DNA of 5,353 bases, taken from Chloroflexota bacterium (GTDB lineage Bacteria > Chloroflexota > Dehalococcoidia > SZUA-161 > SpSt-899). This document shows, in pieces, positions 1-4,808 of the stretch. Numbering within the stretch: the first letter of the stretch is position 1; every line of letters starts with the position of its first letter. The notes under the pieces were generated by a model. It searched no databases, was not told the origin of the DNA, and was given only the letters and a program-made list of their open reading frames with translations. The position numbers and the translations under genes are program-made. The stretch is from the NCBI GenBank assembly GCA_018657655.1, contig JABHWQ010000350.1, forward strand, positions 1 through 5,353. Direction: 5' to 3'.

Positions 1-37
1 AACATTTTACCTGGACTAGTTTTCGGGGGTCAGGTCA
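1..37. mobile_element. Terminal inverted repeat of an IS3-family-like insertion sequence (partial)
   Basis: Read on the minus strand from base 37 downward, the sequence begins TGACCTGACCCCCGAAAAC. This resembles IS3-family ends, which typically start with TGA and carry a C-rich block followed by an A-rich block. The open frame of the neighbouring membrane protein runs directly into this end and stops at a TGA inside it, which fits an insertion boundary at about 37/38. The rest of the element, including its transposase, lies outside the window. The family assignment rests on remembered IR consensus only. Neither the other end nor a target duplication can be seen. Confidence 0.55.
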
Positions 38-266
38 CAACCCTGATGAAAGGAACCAGCCCGAGCGCCAGGAGAAGTCGGCTTATCGGGTCTTTTTCGA
101 GCACTGTACTGTGCACAACAAGTCCGAACAGGATCACCAGGTGGAAAGAGACACCCCATACCTCGTTTACATGAAAGGTGACCAGCTCGGCATCAGCGAT
201 GGCCAACAAGTATAGTAGACAGCGAAGAATGGCTGCCGATGCTTCTATGTTGATGGTTTTTATCAT
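30..266 (-). pseudogene. N-terminal fragment of a multi-spanning membrane protein, truncated by the IS end
   Basis: About 78 residues from an ATG at 266; an in-frame TTG at 275 is an alternative, and neither has a convincing SD. Three hydrophobic stretches are visible: roughly residues 9-27 (ILRCLLYLLAIADAE), 35-53 (VSFHLVILFGLVVHS) and 59-74 (RLLLALGLVPFIRVV). A charged loop EKDPISR precedes the third. The pattern resembles the N-terminal half of CPBP/CAAX-type intramembrane protease-like proteins from Chloroflexota, but no catalytic motif lies in the retained part, so the family is only a guess. Native sequence appears to end after FIRV, where the IS3-like end begins, and the stop codon (30-32) is supplied by the IS. 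It is the next minus-strand gene after the broken EpsI-like gene, separated by a repeat. Confidence 0.5.
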
Positions 267-284
267 TGTTGCCAAAATACGATT

Positions 285-356
285 AAACCCTCACCCAACC
301 TCTCCCTCAAGTGAGAGGGGATTCTCACTATTTTGATTCCGTGTCCGGCACGGAAT
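285..356. repeat. Palindromic dispersed repeat pair (REP/MITE-like)
   Basis: Two adjacent inverted repeats fill the gap between two minus-strand genes. The first centres on CCTCTCCCTCAAGTGAGAGG (about 298-318). The second is a perfect 8-bp stem, ATTCCGTG/CACGGAAT (336-343 and 349-356), with loop TCCGG. The CCTCTCCCTC core recurs at 1576-1596 in a different arrangement. No T-run follows the 336-356 hairpin on the minus strand, so it is a poor rho-independent terminator for the EpsI-like gene. It could still act as a 3' stabilising hairpin. Both motifs look like repeats common in intergenic regions of uncultured Chloroflexota, which is from memory. Confidence 0.6.
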
Positions 357-363
357 GACATGA

Positions 364-1197
364 TTACTTCATCCCTCGTCCCCATCTGGTTCTGGGATAC
401 ACGAGAATTGCCAGCGGTATACCTACCAGCAAGGCAATGATGGCGTACCCGCCAACACCCCATCCGGCAAGCTCCCGCGCGATGGGATTCCATTTGTCTT
501 CTTCATCAGGATCAAACATAAGGGGTATGGCCTGATCGATAAAGTCCTTTTCAATATCCAGCACTCCTTCATATGATCCTTCGATCGGTATCAATGCCGA
601 GATTCGGAGCATGGTGACGGTATCGGTCGTGAACTGATTTCCCTTCACATAGCAGTAAAGAACCAGACGGCGCTCGGTGATCTCTCCTTCTGCTTCTTTG
701 GTAATTACCAGCTTCTTGAACGGCAGGTCCGGGTCAAAGGTGCCCTTAGACCAGGTGGCATCCGTCAATGCTACCTCTACCTTCCCTTCCTCCTGTATCT
801 TGTATCCCTGGGCAGCGTAGCATACTTCCGGTGGATGGAAACTGGTTTCGGTCTTGGACTGCATGATGAGGAAAAAGACTGGCTGGGAGAAGGTTTGAGG
901 CTCATAGCCCCGCAGCACTATCATATCCGCCCCCAGCAGATCTTTCCATTCCGTGGGATCGTAATCATAGCCCTGCCACTGCCCCACTTACCGGGGGAAA
1001 GCGGTCATATGCTCCTGGTTGCCGAAATCCATCTTGGTTCTCACGTAAACCTGGTCACCGGAAGATCGATGCAATTGGGTATCGACGAAAGTCACCCCGG
1101 GAGAGAAGAAGAGTTCCGATGATGAAAGCAGCAGTACGGCCACGCCGATGAGGATCGAAAATCCCAATATCAGGGAGTTCTTTCTAAGAAATTTCAT
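364..1197 (-). pseudogene. EpsI/DUF3485 exosortase-associated protein, interrupted by an in-frame TAA
   Basis: One reading frame of 278 codons, counting the final stop, broken by TAA at 988-990. Codons 1-69 give an N-terminal membrane anchor (NSLILGFSILIGVAVLLLSS) and the lead-in ending MTAFPR. After the stop the frame resumes VGQWQGYDYDP, matching the usual EpsI 'FP..(L/V)G.W.G' junction. The later part holds the family hallmark SFHPPEVCYAAQGYKI (about codons 119-134, with conserved His, Glu and Cys), a strand-rich core (LVLYCYVKG), and a C-terminal membrane helix (about codons 245-266) followed by basic RTRWGRG. DUF3485 proteins accompany exosortases that process PEP-CTERM-type surface proteins or exopolysaccharide export; no exosortase is in view. 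CAA to TAA would be a single transition. The downstream half could start at GTG 985-987 but has no SD, so only re-initiation would make it. The ATG at 1197 also lacks an SD and is preceded in frame by TAA (1204-1206). Alternatives are a sequencing error or readthrough. Confidence 0.75.
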
Positions 1198-1203
1198 GCC
1201 ATG

Positions 1204-1368
1204 TTATAACAGCGGAGTTGCCGCGACCGATACTGGTTCGAAGACTGAGAGGCAAGATTGCTCTACTCGCTTCACTGATTGCCCGGCCGAGAATTTCTGT
1301 TCCGTCCTTCCAAATTTGCAGGGATTATATTTTCGAACCAAAACTAAGCCGGCATCGCAAACATGCAT
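1204..1368 (-). CDS. Possible 54-aa leader ORF upstream of the EpsI-like gene
   Basis: The minus-strand frame runs from ATG at 1366-1368 to TAA at 1204-1206. A plausible SD (GGAAGG, 1374-1379) lies 5 nt upstream of the ATG, and a promoter (1390-1417) would start transcripts about 15 nt upstream. The product begins MHVCDAGLVLVRKYNPC and ends SVFEPVSVAATPLL. It has three cysteines, no membrane segment and no family I recognise. It is in the same frame as the EpsI-like gene and ends six bases before that gene's ATG, which has no SD of its own. This layout would suit translational coupling or a leader peptide. The composition is not clearly protein-like, so it may be chance in a long untranslated leader. 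Confidence 0.3.
   Translation of the reverse strand: MHVCDAGLVLVRKYNPCKFGRTEQKFSAGQSVKRVEQSCLSVFEPVSVAATPLL
1234..1340 (-). other. Long-range inverted repeat in the EpsI-gene leader (possible structured RNA)
   Basis: In the minus-strand transcript TGGTTCGAA (1340-1332) pairs perfectly with TTCGAACCA (1242-1234), a 9-bp stem enclosing 89 nt. The enclosed part contains further short complementarities, such as AGAG...CUCU around GCAAUCUUGC. I do not recognise it as a known riboswitch; it lacks the hallmark cores of c-di-GMP, TPP or cobalamin classes as I know them. The TTCGAA core is self-complementary, so the two sites could equally be protein-binding sites about 98 bp apart, or coincidence. 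Confidence 0.25.
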
Positions 1369-1389
1369 GCCCGCCTTCCCGTACGTACG

Positions 1390-1417
1390 ATAATAATGTA
1401 GCGTTTTTATTTGTCAA
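1390..1417 (-). promoter_or_regulatory. Sigma70-type promoter, minus strand
   Basis: Read on the minus strand: a perfect -35 TTGACA (1417-1412), a 16-bp AT-rich spacer, and a -10 TATTAT (1395-1390, five of six consensus). The predicted start is near 1383. It points toward the 54-aa leader ORF and the EpsI-like gene, giving a leader of about 186 nt before the EpsI ATG. Only sequence match supports it. Confidence 0.6.
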
Positions 1418-1509
1418 GTCACGGTTGCGGTTTTTAGCTTCAGACAGCCTATCCTGAACACGGCCGAAGAGTTCTTCCCGGCGTCAAAACACACGCTTTG
1501 CAAGCGAGG

Positions 1510-1607
1510 CCAACACCTCACCCTACCTCTTATTTTGGAGAGATAGACATGGGGGAGTGAAAGTAGCAATTTCCTTCCTCTCCCTCGAAGGGAGAGGCTA
1601 GGTGAGA
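1510..1607. repeat. MITE-like element with imperfect terminal inverted repeats
   Basis: The left edge CACCTCACCCTACCTCT (1510-1526) is nearly complementary to the right edge AGAGGCTAGGTGAGAG (about 1590-1605), giving a hairpin-like element of about 98 bp. Inside the right side is a perfect 9-bp stem, CCTCTCCCT/AGGGAGAGG (1576-1584 and 1588-1596), with loop CGA. The core resembles the repeat at 298-318. It contains no coding capacity; open frames crossing it are shadows. It sits about 110 bp upstream of the sulfation-operon promoter. Confidence 0.5.
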
Positions 1608-1651
1608 GTGAAGCAATCTACTATCCACAATGCCAAAACAGTATTTCAAAT

Positions 1652-1667
1652 CGAGGCTAAAGCCTCG
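1652..1667. repeat. Short perfect palindrome (GCTAAAGC-type REP)
   Basis: CGAGGC-TAAA-GCCTCG forms a perfect 6-bp stem (7 bp if the loop is reduced to two bases), flanked by CGCTAC on the right. The AGGCTAAAGCCT core is a motif I associate with abundant intergenic palindromes in several phyla, including Chloroflexota. No T-run follows on either strand, so it is not a convincing intrinsic terminator. Confidence 0.5.
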
Positions 1668-1716
1668 CGCTACGATCCTTCTATAGCGATCACGCCACCC
1701 AAATGTGCTCACTCCA

Positions 1717-1745
1717 TTGCAGGAATTATCCCATCACATTATAAT
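1717..1745 (+). promoter_or_regulatory. Sigma70-type promoter for the sulfation operon
   Basis: A -35-like TTGCAG (1717-1722, three of six consensus) and a perfect -10 TATAAT (1740-1745) are separated by exactly 17 bp. Transcription would start near 1752, leaving an untranslated leader of about 80 nt before the ATG at 1834. It is the only good plus-strand promoter I see ahead of the three-gene set. Confidence 0.6.
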
Positions 1746-1833
1746 GGCACTAAAACTAGAGACTTGCATACGTTCCGTGCCAGATAAAGGGGCCCGGGGA
1801 ATTAAACGAAAGGTCAAGGAGGTCAGGTTACAC

Positions 1834-2049
1834 ATGAGCGAACAAAAGAAAACAGTATCAATACCAACAAACCTATATGACGCGATTCAAGAACGGGTTG
1901 AGGGCACGGAATTCAACTCGGTCGAAGAATATGTAACTTTTGTACTGGAAGAGGTGATCAAGGACGATGATGAAGAGGAGACAGCTTTCACCGCGGAGGA
2001 TGAGGAAGAGGTCAAAAAGAGGCTGAGAGCATTAGGATATCTTGATTAG
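1834..2049 (+). CDS. Small ribbon-helix-helix (CopG/Arc-like) protein with acidic C-terminal extension
   Basis: A 71-aa protein. The ATG at 1834 is chosen because a strong SD (AAGGAGGT, 1816-1823) lies 10 nt upstream; an upstream in-frame ATG at 1705 would lie ahead of the predicted transcription start. Residues 6-11 (KTVSIP) fit the RHH beta strand, 13-22 (NLYDAIQERV) the first helix, 24-29 (GTEFNS) the turn, and 30-43 (VEEYVTFVLEEVIK) the second helix. A strongly acidic linker (DDDEEE, 44-49) follows, then a charged helix ending KKRLRALGYLD. RHH dimers usually bind operator DNA through the strand; here basic residues in the strand are few (K5, K6). It is first in the apparent operon, 52 nt ahead of the sulfotransferase gene. 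It could be an autoregulator, or a non-DNA-binding partner of the enzymes. The RALGYLD tail resembles the C-terminal ends of many sulfatase-type proteins, from memory. Confidence 0.8.
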   Translation: MSEQKKTVSIPTNLYDAIQERVEGTEFNSVEEYVTFVLEEVIKDDDEEETAFTAEDEEEVKKRLRALGYLD

Positions 2050-2101
2050 GGTTGAAAGTTCTTCGCCCCTCAGGTTTCGAACTGAAGGAGGTTTTACATA
2101 G

Positions 2102-2668
2102 ATGCCCAACAGTAATGTGAATTATATCGTCTCCGGACTGGAGCGTTCCGGAACATCCGTGATGATGCAAATGCTGAACACGGGTGGCGTAAAGGTTGTC
2201 TTTGATGACTCAAGGCCTCCGGATGAGCACAATCCTAAGGGGTACTTTGAATTGGCTGGCGGAAAAATAATCAACCAGTTAATGGCCGGCACGTTCGATT
2301 TCGAACCTCACCAAGGGAAAATTGTCAAAGTCACTGCCTATGGATTGAAGTTTTTGCCGGAAGGGAATTACAGGATAGTCTATATGATGAGAAATATCGA
2401 TGAAGTTCTGAATTCCATGCGAAAAATGGGTGCCGATATAGATATGGAAAAGGACCGCGTATTGTTTGGGAAACTAAACAAATTCTCCTTTGAGTTGATA
2501 GATAAACGTGACGATATGGAATACACCACCATCAATTACCGTGACGTAATAGATGATCCCGGAAAGGAGCTTCAAAAGATCGGCCTTTTCCTGGGGGAAC
2601 CGCTTGATATCGAGAGCGCCGTCAAAGCTGTAGATTCCAAACTTTACCGCAACAGGGCTACTAATTGA
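2102..2668 (+). CDS. Small PAPS-dependent sulfotransferase family protein
   Basis: A 188-aa protein with a strong SD (AAGGAGGT, 2085-2092) 9 nt before the ATG. Expected reaction: transfer of sulfate from PAPS to a hydroxyl or amino acceptor. The 5'-phosphosulfate-binding P-loop-like motif is at residues 10-20 (VSGLERSGTSV). Residues 41-50 (DEHNPKGYFE) match a segment seen in bacterial sulfotransferases of this type. The 3'-phosphate-binding motif is at 92-105 (IVYMMRNIDEVLNS, with R97 and S105 in R-x7-S spacing). The C-terminal YRDVIDDPGKELQKIGLFLG (146-165) matches the usual family end. It is shorter than many family members (250-300 aa), mainly through a reduced middle, but has no visible lesion. 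No signal peptide or membrane segment, so it is probably cytoplasmic. It lies between the RHH-like gene and cysC, 79 nt before the latter, which would supply PAPS. The acceptor cannot be read from sequence. Confidence 0.85.
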   Translation: MPNSNVNYIVSGLERSGTSVMMQMLNTGGVKVVFDDSRPPDEHNPKGYFELAGGKIINQLMAGTFDFEPHQGKIVKVTAYGLKFLPEGNYRIVYMMRNIDEVLNSMRKMGADIDMEKDRVLFGKLNKFSFELIDKRDDMEYTTINYRDVIDDPGKELQKIGLFLGEPLDIESAVKAVDSKLYRNRATN

Positions 2669-2747
2669 CTATAGCCTCGAACTCCGTGCTATGCGAGAAT
2701 AATTAGGGCCAACCCGGCTCAATAACACCTGTTTTAGGAAGGCGATT

Positions 2748-3362
2748 ATGACTGAACAGAAGGCGACTAACATTTTCTGGCAGCAAGCACCGATCACTCG
2801 AAACGATCGTGAACGGCAAACGGGGCATAAGGCTTTTACCCTGTGGTTTACCGGTCATTCGGCATCGGGTAAATCCACTCTTGCCAATGCCACGGAGAAA
2901 GCTCTATACGATAGGGGATGCCATACCTACATCCTCGATGGCGATAATATCCGGCACGGTCTCAATAAAGACCTGGGTTTTGCACCTGATGACCGTACCG
3001 AAAACATCCGCCGAATCGGCGAAGTGGCGAATCTTCTGCGTCAATGTGGCGTCCTCAACATGGTTGCCTTTATCTCACCCTATCGTTCGGATCGGCGCGG
3101 CGCCAGAGAGCTCTCACAAGACGATGGCACGTTTATAGAAGTTTTTGTGGACTGTCCCGTGGACGTGTGCGAACAACGGGATCCAAAGGGTATTTACAAG
3201 AAAGCCCGCGAAGGAATTATTAAAGACTTTACTGGTATCAGCGCTCCTTATGAGCCACCTGAGAATCCGGAAATCCATTTGCAGACCGATAAGCACTCCC
3301 CTGAAGAGTGCATACAAATGATAATAGACTACCTCATAAGGAACGAGCTTATATCTGATTAG
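2748..3362 (+). CDS. cysC: Adenylylsulfate (APS) kinase
   Basis: A 204-aa protein, normal family length, with SD AGGAAGG (2736-2742) 5 nt upstream of the ATG. It phosphorylates APS with ATP to give PAPS. The Walker A motif is GHSASGKST (36-44); the more usual form is GLSGSGKST, so His and Ala are conservative departures that keep the key G-K-S/T residues. LDGDNIRHGLNKDLGF (63-78) and DDRTENIRRIGEVA (81-94) are the APS-binding signature. FISPYRSDR (108-116) contains the Ser (S110) equivalent to the family's phosphorylated serine. DPKGIYKKAREG (145-156), FTGISAPYEPP (161-171) and the C-terminal helix complete the fold. No ATP sulfurylase domain is fused, so APS must come from elsewhere in the genome. 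It ends the three-gene plus-strand set with the sulfotransferase, so PAPS for sulfation is a likelier purpose than assimilatory reduction. Confidence 0.95.
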   Translation: MTEQKATNIFWQQAPITRNDRERQTGHKAFTLWFTGHSASGKSTLANATEKALYDRGCHTYILDGDNIRHGLNKDLGFAPDDRTENIRRIGEVANLLRQCGVLNMVAFISPYRSDRRGARELSQDDGTFIEVFVDCPVDVCEQRDPKGIYKKAREGIIKDFTGISAPYEPPENPEIHLQTDKHSPEECIQMIIDYLIRNELISD

Positions 3363-3419
3363 TCTCAGTGTTGTTCGAACCCTACTACATGCACCGCTGA
3401 ATTCTCGATCTACGATCAG

Positions 3420-4187
3420 CTATTTCGCAGGCATCCGAATCGATCCATCCAATCGGATGGTTTCCCCGTTCATGAAAGAGTTTTCGGTAATTTGCTGAAC
3501 CAGCATCGCGAATTCATCAGGTCGGCCAAACCGTTTTGGGAACGGTGTCTGTTGAGTTAAAGCGTCTCTTGCCTCCGGCGCCATGAAACCCGTCAACGGC
3601 GTCTCGAACGTACCCGGAGCTATGGTGCAACACCTGACTCCGGATCGTGCCATATCCCTGGCAACTACCAGGGGCATGCCAACCACGCCTGCTTTTGAAG
3701 CCGCATAAGCTACCTGTCCCATCTGGCCATCGAAAGCTGCCACAGATGCCGTGTTAATGATCACCCCACGCTCACCATCTTCATTGGGTTCATTATTTTG
3801 CATCTGAAATGCCGCCAAACGAACCGCATCAAACGTTGCCACCAGATTCAGATTGAGTATCTTTACAAACACATCAAGATCGTGTGGCCCCTCTCTTCCG
3901 ACGGTTTTCTGAATCCAGCCAGTTCCAGCACAGTTGACCAGAATATGAACAGCACCGAATTTTTCCATGGCCAGGTTCACTGCCGATTGCACATTCTCGG
4001 TATTGGTTACATCTGTCTCCGCGAAGACCGCTCTCGATCCGAGTTCGGCACACAGAGCTTCTCCGGGTTCCCTTTTCATATCTACGATCACGATGTTCGC
4101 CCCTTGTGCATGAAGCCGTCTGACCGAGGCTTCACCCAAACCGCTTGCGCCACCAGTAATCAGGGCTGTTTTCCCTTCGATCTTCAT
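3420..4187 (-). CDS. HSD10-like short-chain dehydrogenase (3-hydroxyacyl-CoA dehydrogenase type-2 family)
   Basis: A 255-aa protein, typical length for classical SDRs. The start at ATG 4187 puts the nucleotide motif TGGASGLG at residues 11-18, as usual; a longer frame to 4271 adds unconserved residues. A purine-rich GGGGCGGAAAG a few bases upstream is a modest SD. Asp36 at the end of beta-2 predicts NAD(H) preference. NCAG (85-88), N114 and the catalytic S148, Y161 and K165 (NTASVAAF...YAASK) are all present, as is the PG motif (191-192). The stretch RGVIINTASVAAFDGQMGQ and the end NGETIRLDGSIRMPAK closely follow mitochondrial HSD10/3-hydroxy-2-methylbutyryl-CoA dehydrogenase. Likely reaction: NAD-dependent oxidation of a 3-hydroxyacyl-CoA in fatty acid or branched-chain amino acid breakdown; steroid or other alcohol substrates are possible. 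It converges with cysC, 57 nt between the stops, and stands alone here. No clear promoter was found. Confidence 0.9.
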   Translation of the reverse strand: MKIEGKTALITGGASGLGEASVRRLHAQGANIVIVDMKREPGEALCAELGSRAVFAETDVTNTENVQSAVNLAMEKFGAVHILVNCAGTGWIQKTVGREGPHDLDVFVKILNLNLVATFDAVRLAAFQMQNNEPNEDGERGVIINTASVAAFDGQMGQVAYAASKAGVVGMPLVVARDMARSGVRCCTIAPGTFETPLTGFMAPEARDALTQQTPFPKRFGRPDEFAMLVQQITENSFMNGETIRLDGSIRMPAK

Positions 4188-4276
4188 AAACTTTCCGCCC
4201 CTTTTATGAGTTGTCCCCGAGGTGTTATTGCCTAGTGTTGTACCCCGGAGAAAGCTGAACTTCTGTCTCAAGTTCC

Positions 4277-4339
4277 GTTCGTGCTGAGCTTGTCAAAGCA
4301 TGAACCCGTTCCCCTTCGATTTGGTTCAGGGCGAACGGG
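4277..4339. repeat. Double-hairpin palindromic intergenic repeat
   Basis: The first hairpin pairs GTTCGTGCT (4277-4285) with AGCATGAAC (4297-4305), with one G-T wobble. The second pairs CCCGTTC (4305-4311) with GAACGGG (4333-4339), with an inner CCCT/AGGG. The two halves are diverged inverted copies of one another. The GTGCTGAGCTTGTC...AAGC sequence is a repeat I know from many bacterial genomes, where it often yields spurious LSLSKHEP-like translations; such a frame is seen here and is not a gene. It lies upstream of the dehydrogenase gene. Confidence 0.6.
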
Positions 4340-4516
4340 CCAACAAGCCTTGGCAAAAAGCGAGACTAATGCACACGTTGGGGACAATACACCAGTCTAC
4401 CAGCGCAGACTCGCATTGGCAAAGTTAATTCGGCCCGATGTTTATCCTAACGCGACCCTAAATGATCGCTTTTAAGGGCACGGCTACACTTCTTACCAGT
4501 TACGGCAACATATCAT
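4340..4516. other. Intergenic stretch with no supported feature
   Basis: Together with the repeat and the dehydrogenase leader this makes a gene-free gap of about 330 bases (4188-4516). A plus-strand open frame to 4475 starts inside the palindromic repeat and has no SD or recognisable domain. A weak imperfect hairpin (CCCTTAA...TTTAGGG on the minus strand, about 4454-4476) lies 40-60 nt after the small minus-strand gene, without a T-run. I see no tRNA or known ncRNA. Confidence 0.5.
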
Positions 4517-4690
4517 CTACGATTCGTTTACCTCTTCCAAGGCATCCTTCGGCGTGAAGCCATCGTAGTAATACTCCTTCCACGCCTTCTCATCAAAGCT
4601 CTCGACGGACTGTTGAGTATAATTGAACAACTCCACAGCCTGTCTTTTCAGTTTTTCATACCAATCTTCAAAAGGTACGATATCTGCCAA
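4517..4690 (-). CDS. Small 57-aa acidic protein of unknown function, TTG start
   Basis: The frame runs from TTG (4690-4688) to TAG (4519-4517). A good SD GAGGAG (4702-4697) sits 6 nt before the TTG, and a promoter with a perfect TATAAT lies about 30 nt upstream. An in-frame TAA at 4726-4724 excludes a longer form, and no ATG is available, so TTG is the likely start. The product begins MADIVPFEDWYEKLKRQ and continues through FDEKAWKEYYYDGFTPKDAL to the end EEVNES. It is rich in aromatic and charged residues and probably helical, with no signal peptide or membrane segment. The W-x-x-YYxDGxTPxxAL pattern recalls small hypothetical proteins in Chloroflexota genomes. I cannot assign a function. 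It is divergent from the SemiSWEET gene, with 118 bp between start codons. Confidence 0.7.
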   Translation of the reverse strand: MADIVPFEDWYEKLKRQAVELFNYTQQSVESFDEKAWKEYYYDGFTPKDALEEVNES

Positions 4691-4696
4691 CTCTTT

Positions 4697-4702
4697 CTCC
4701 TC
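4697..4702 (-). promoter_or_regulatory. Ribosome binding site fixing the TTG start of the 57-aa gene
   Basis: GAGGAG on the minus strand, 6 nt upstream of TTG 4690. It decides the start because the frame has no ATG. Confidence 0.65.
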
Positions 4703-4722
4703 GATTTTCCTGGCTTGCCAAC

Positions 4723-4751
4723 ATTATAGGCCGATGGCTTAACCCACGCAA
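4723..4751 (-). promoter_or_regulatory. Sigma70-type promoter for the 57-aa gene
   Basis: Minus strand: -35-like TTGCGT (4751-4746), 17-bp spacer, perfect -10 TATAAT (4728-4723). Transcription would begin near 4716, leaving an untranslated leader of about 26 nt that includes the GAGGAG SD. The architecture matches the promoter at 1717-1745 (TTGC.., 17 bp, TATAAT). Confidence 0.6.
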
Positions 4752-4795
4752 ACTTCACACACTCATCAACTATGGATGTTATACTTGATACCAAC

Positions 4796-4802
4796 AGGAG
4801 GT
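4796..4802 (+). promoter_or_regulatory. Ribosome binding site fixing the TTG start of the SemiSWEET gene
   Basis: AGGAGGT lies 6 nt before TTG 4809. The upstream in-frame ATG at 4776 has no SD, and this SD would lie inside its coding region. A weak -10-like TATACT (4780-4785) would also place the transcript start downstream of that ATG. Confidence 0.7.
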
Positions 4803-4808
4803 TCAACA

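Noticed and set aside
835..1122. Plus-strand 95-aa open frame
   Set aside because: It lies antisense to the EpsI-like gene, whose frame carries clear family motifs; it has no SD or domain.
1198..1232. Leaderless promoter TTATAA at 1209-1204 for the EpsI-like gene
   Set aside because: The spacing would suit leaderless transcription, but no -35 match is present and a much better promoter lies at 1390-1417.
1225..1345. tRNA-like GGTTCGAA T-loop sequences
   Set aside because: Flanking bases do not form T-stems on either strand and no acceptor or anticodon arms can be built.
1148..1457. Two overlapping plus-strand open frames of about 80 aa
   Set aside because: They overlap each other, the minus-strand leader and promoter, have no SD, and the translations look random.
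1530..1787. Open frames of about 60 aa on both strands
   Set aside because: They are translations of palindromic repeats (1510-1607, 1652-1667) and of the promoter region.
3396..3420. Hairpin GCTGA...TCAGC between cysC and the dehydrogenase as a bidirectional terminator
   Set aside because: Only a 5-bp outer stem with a large, poorly paired loop and no T-run on either strand; it also touches the dehydrogenase stop codon.
3798..4235. Plus-strand 145-aa open frame
   Set aside because: Antisense shadow of the dehydrogenase, whose SDR motifs are unambiguous.
4281..4475. Plus-strand 64-aa open frame starting MLSLSKHEPVP
   Set aside because: Its start lies in a common palindromic repeat that often yields this spurious peptide; no SD.
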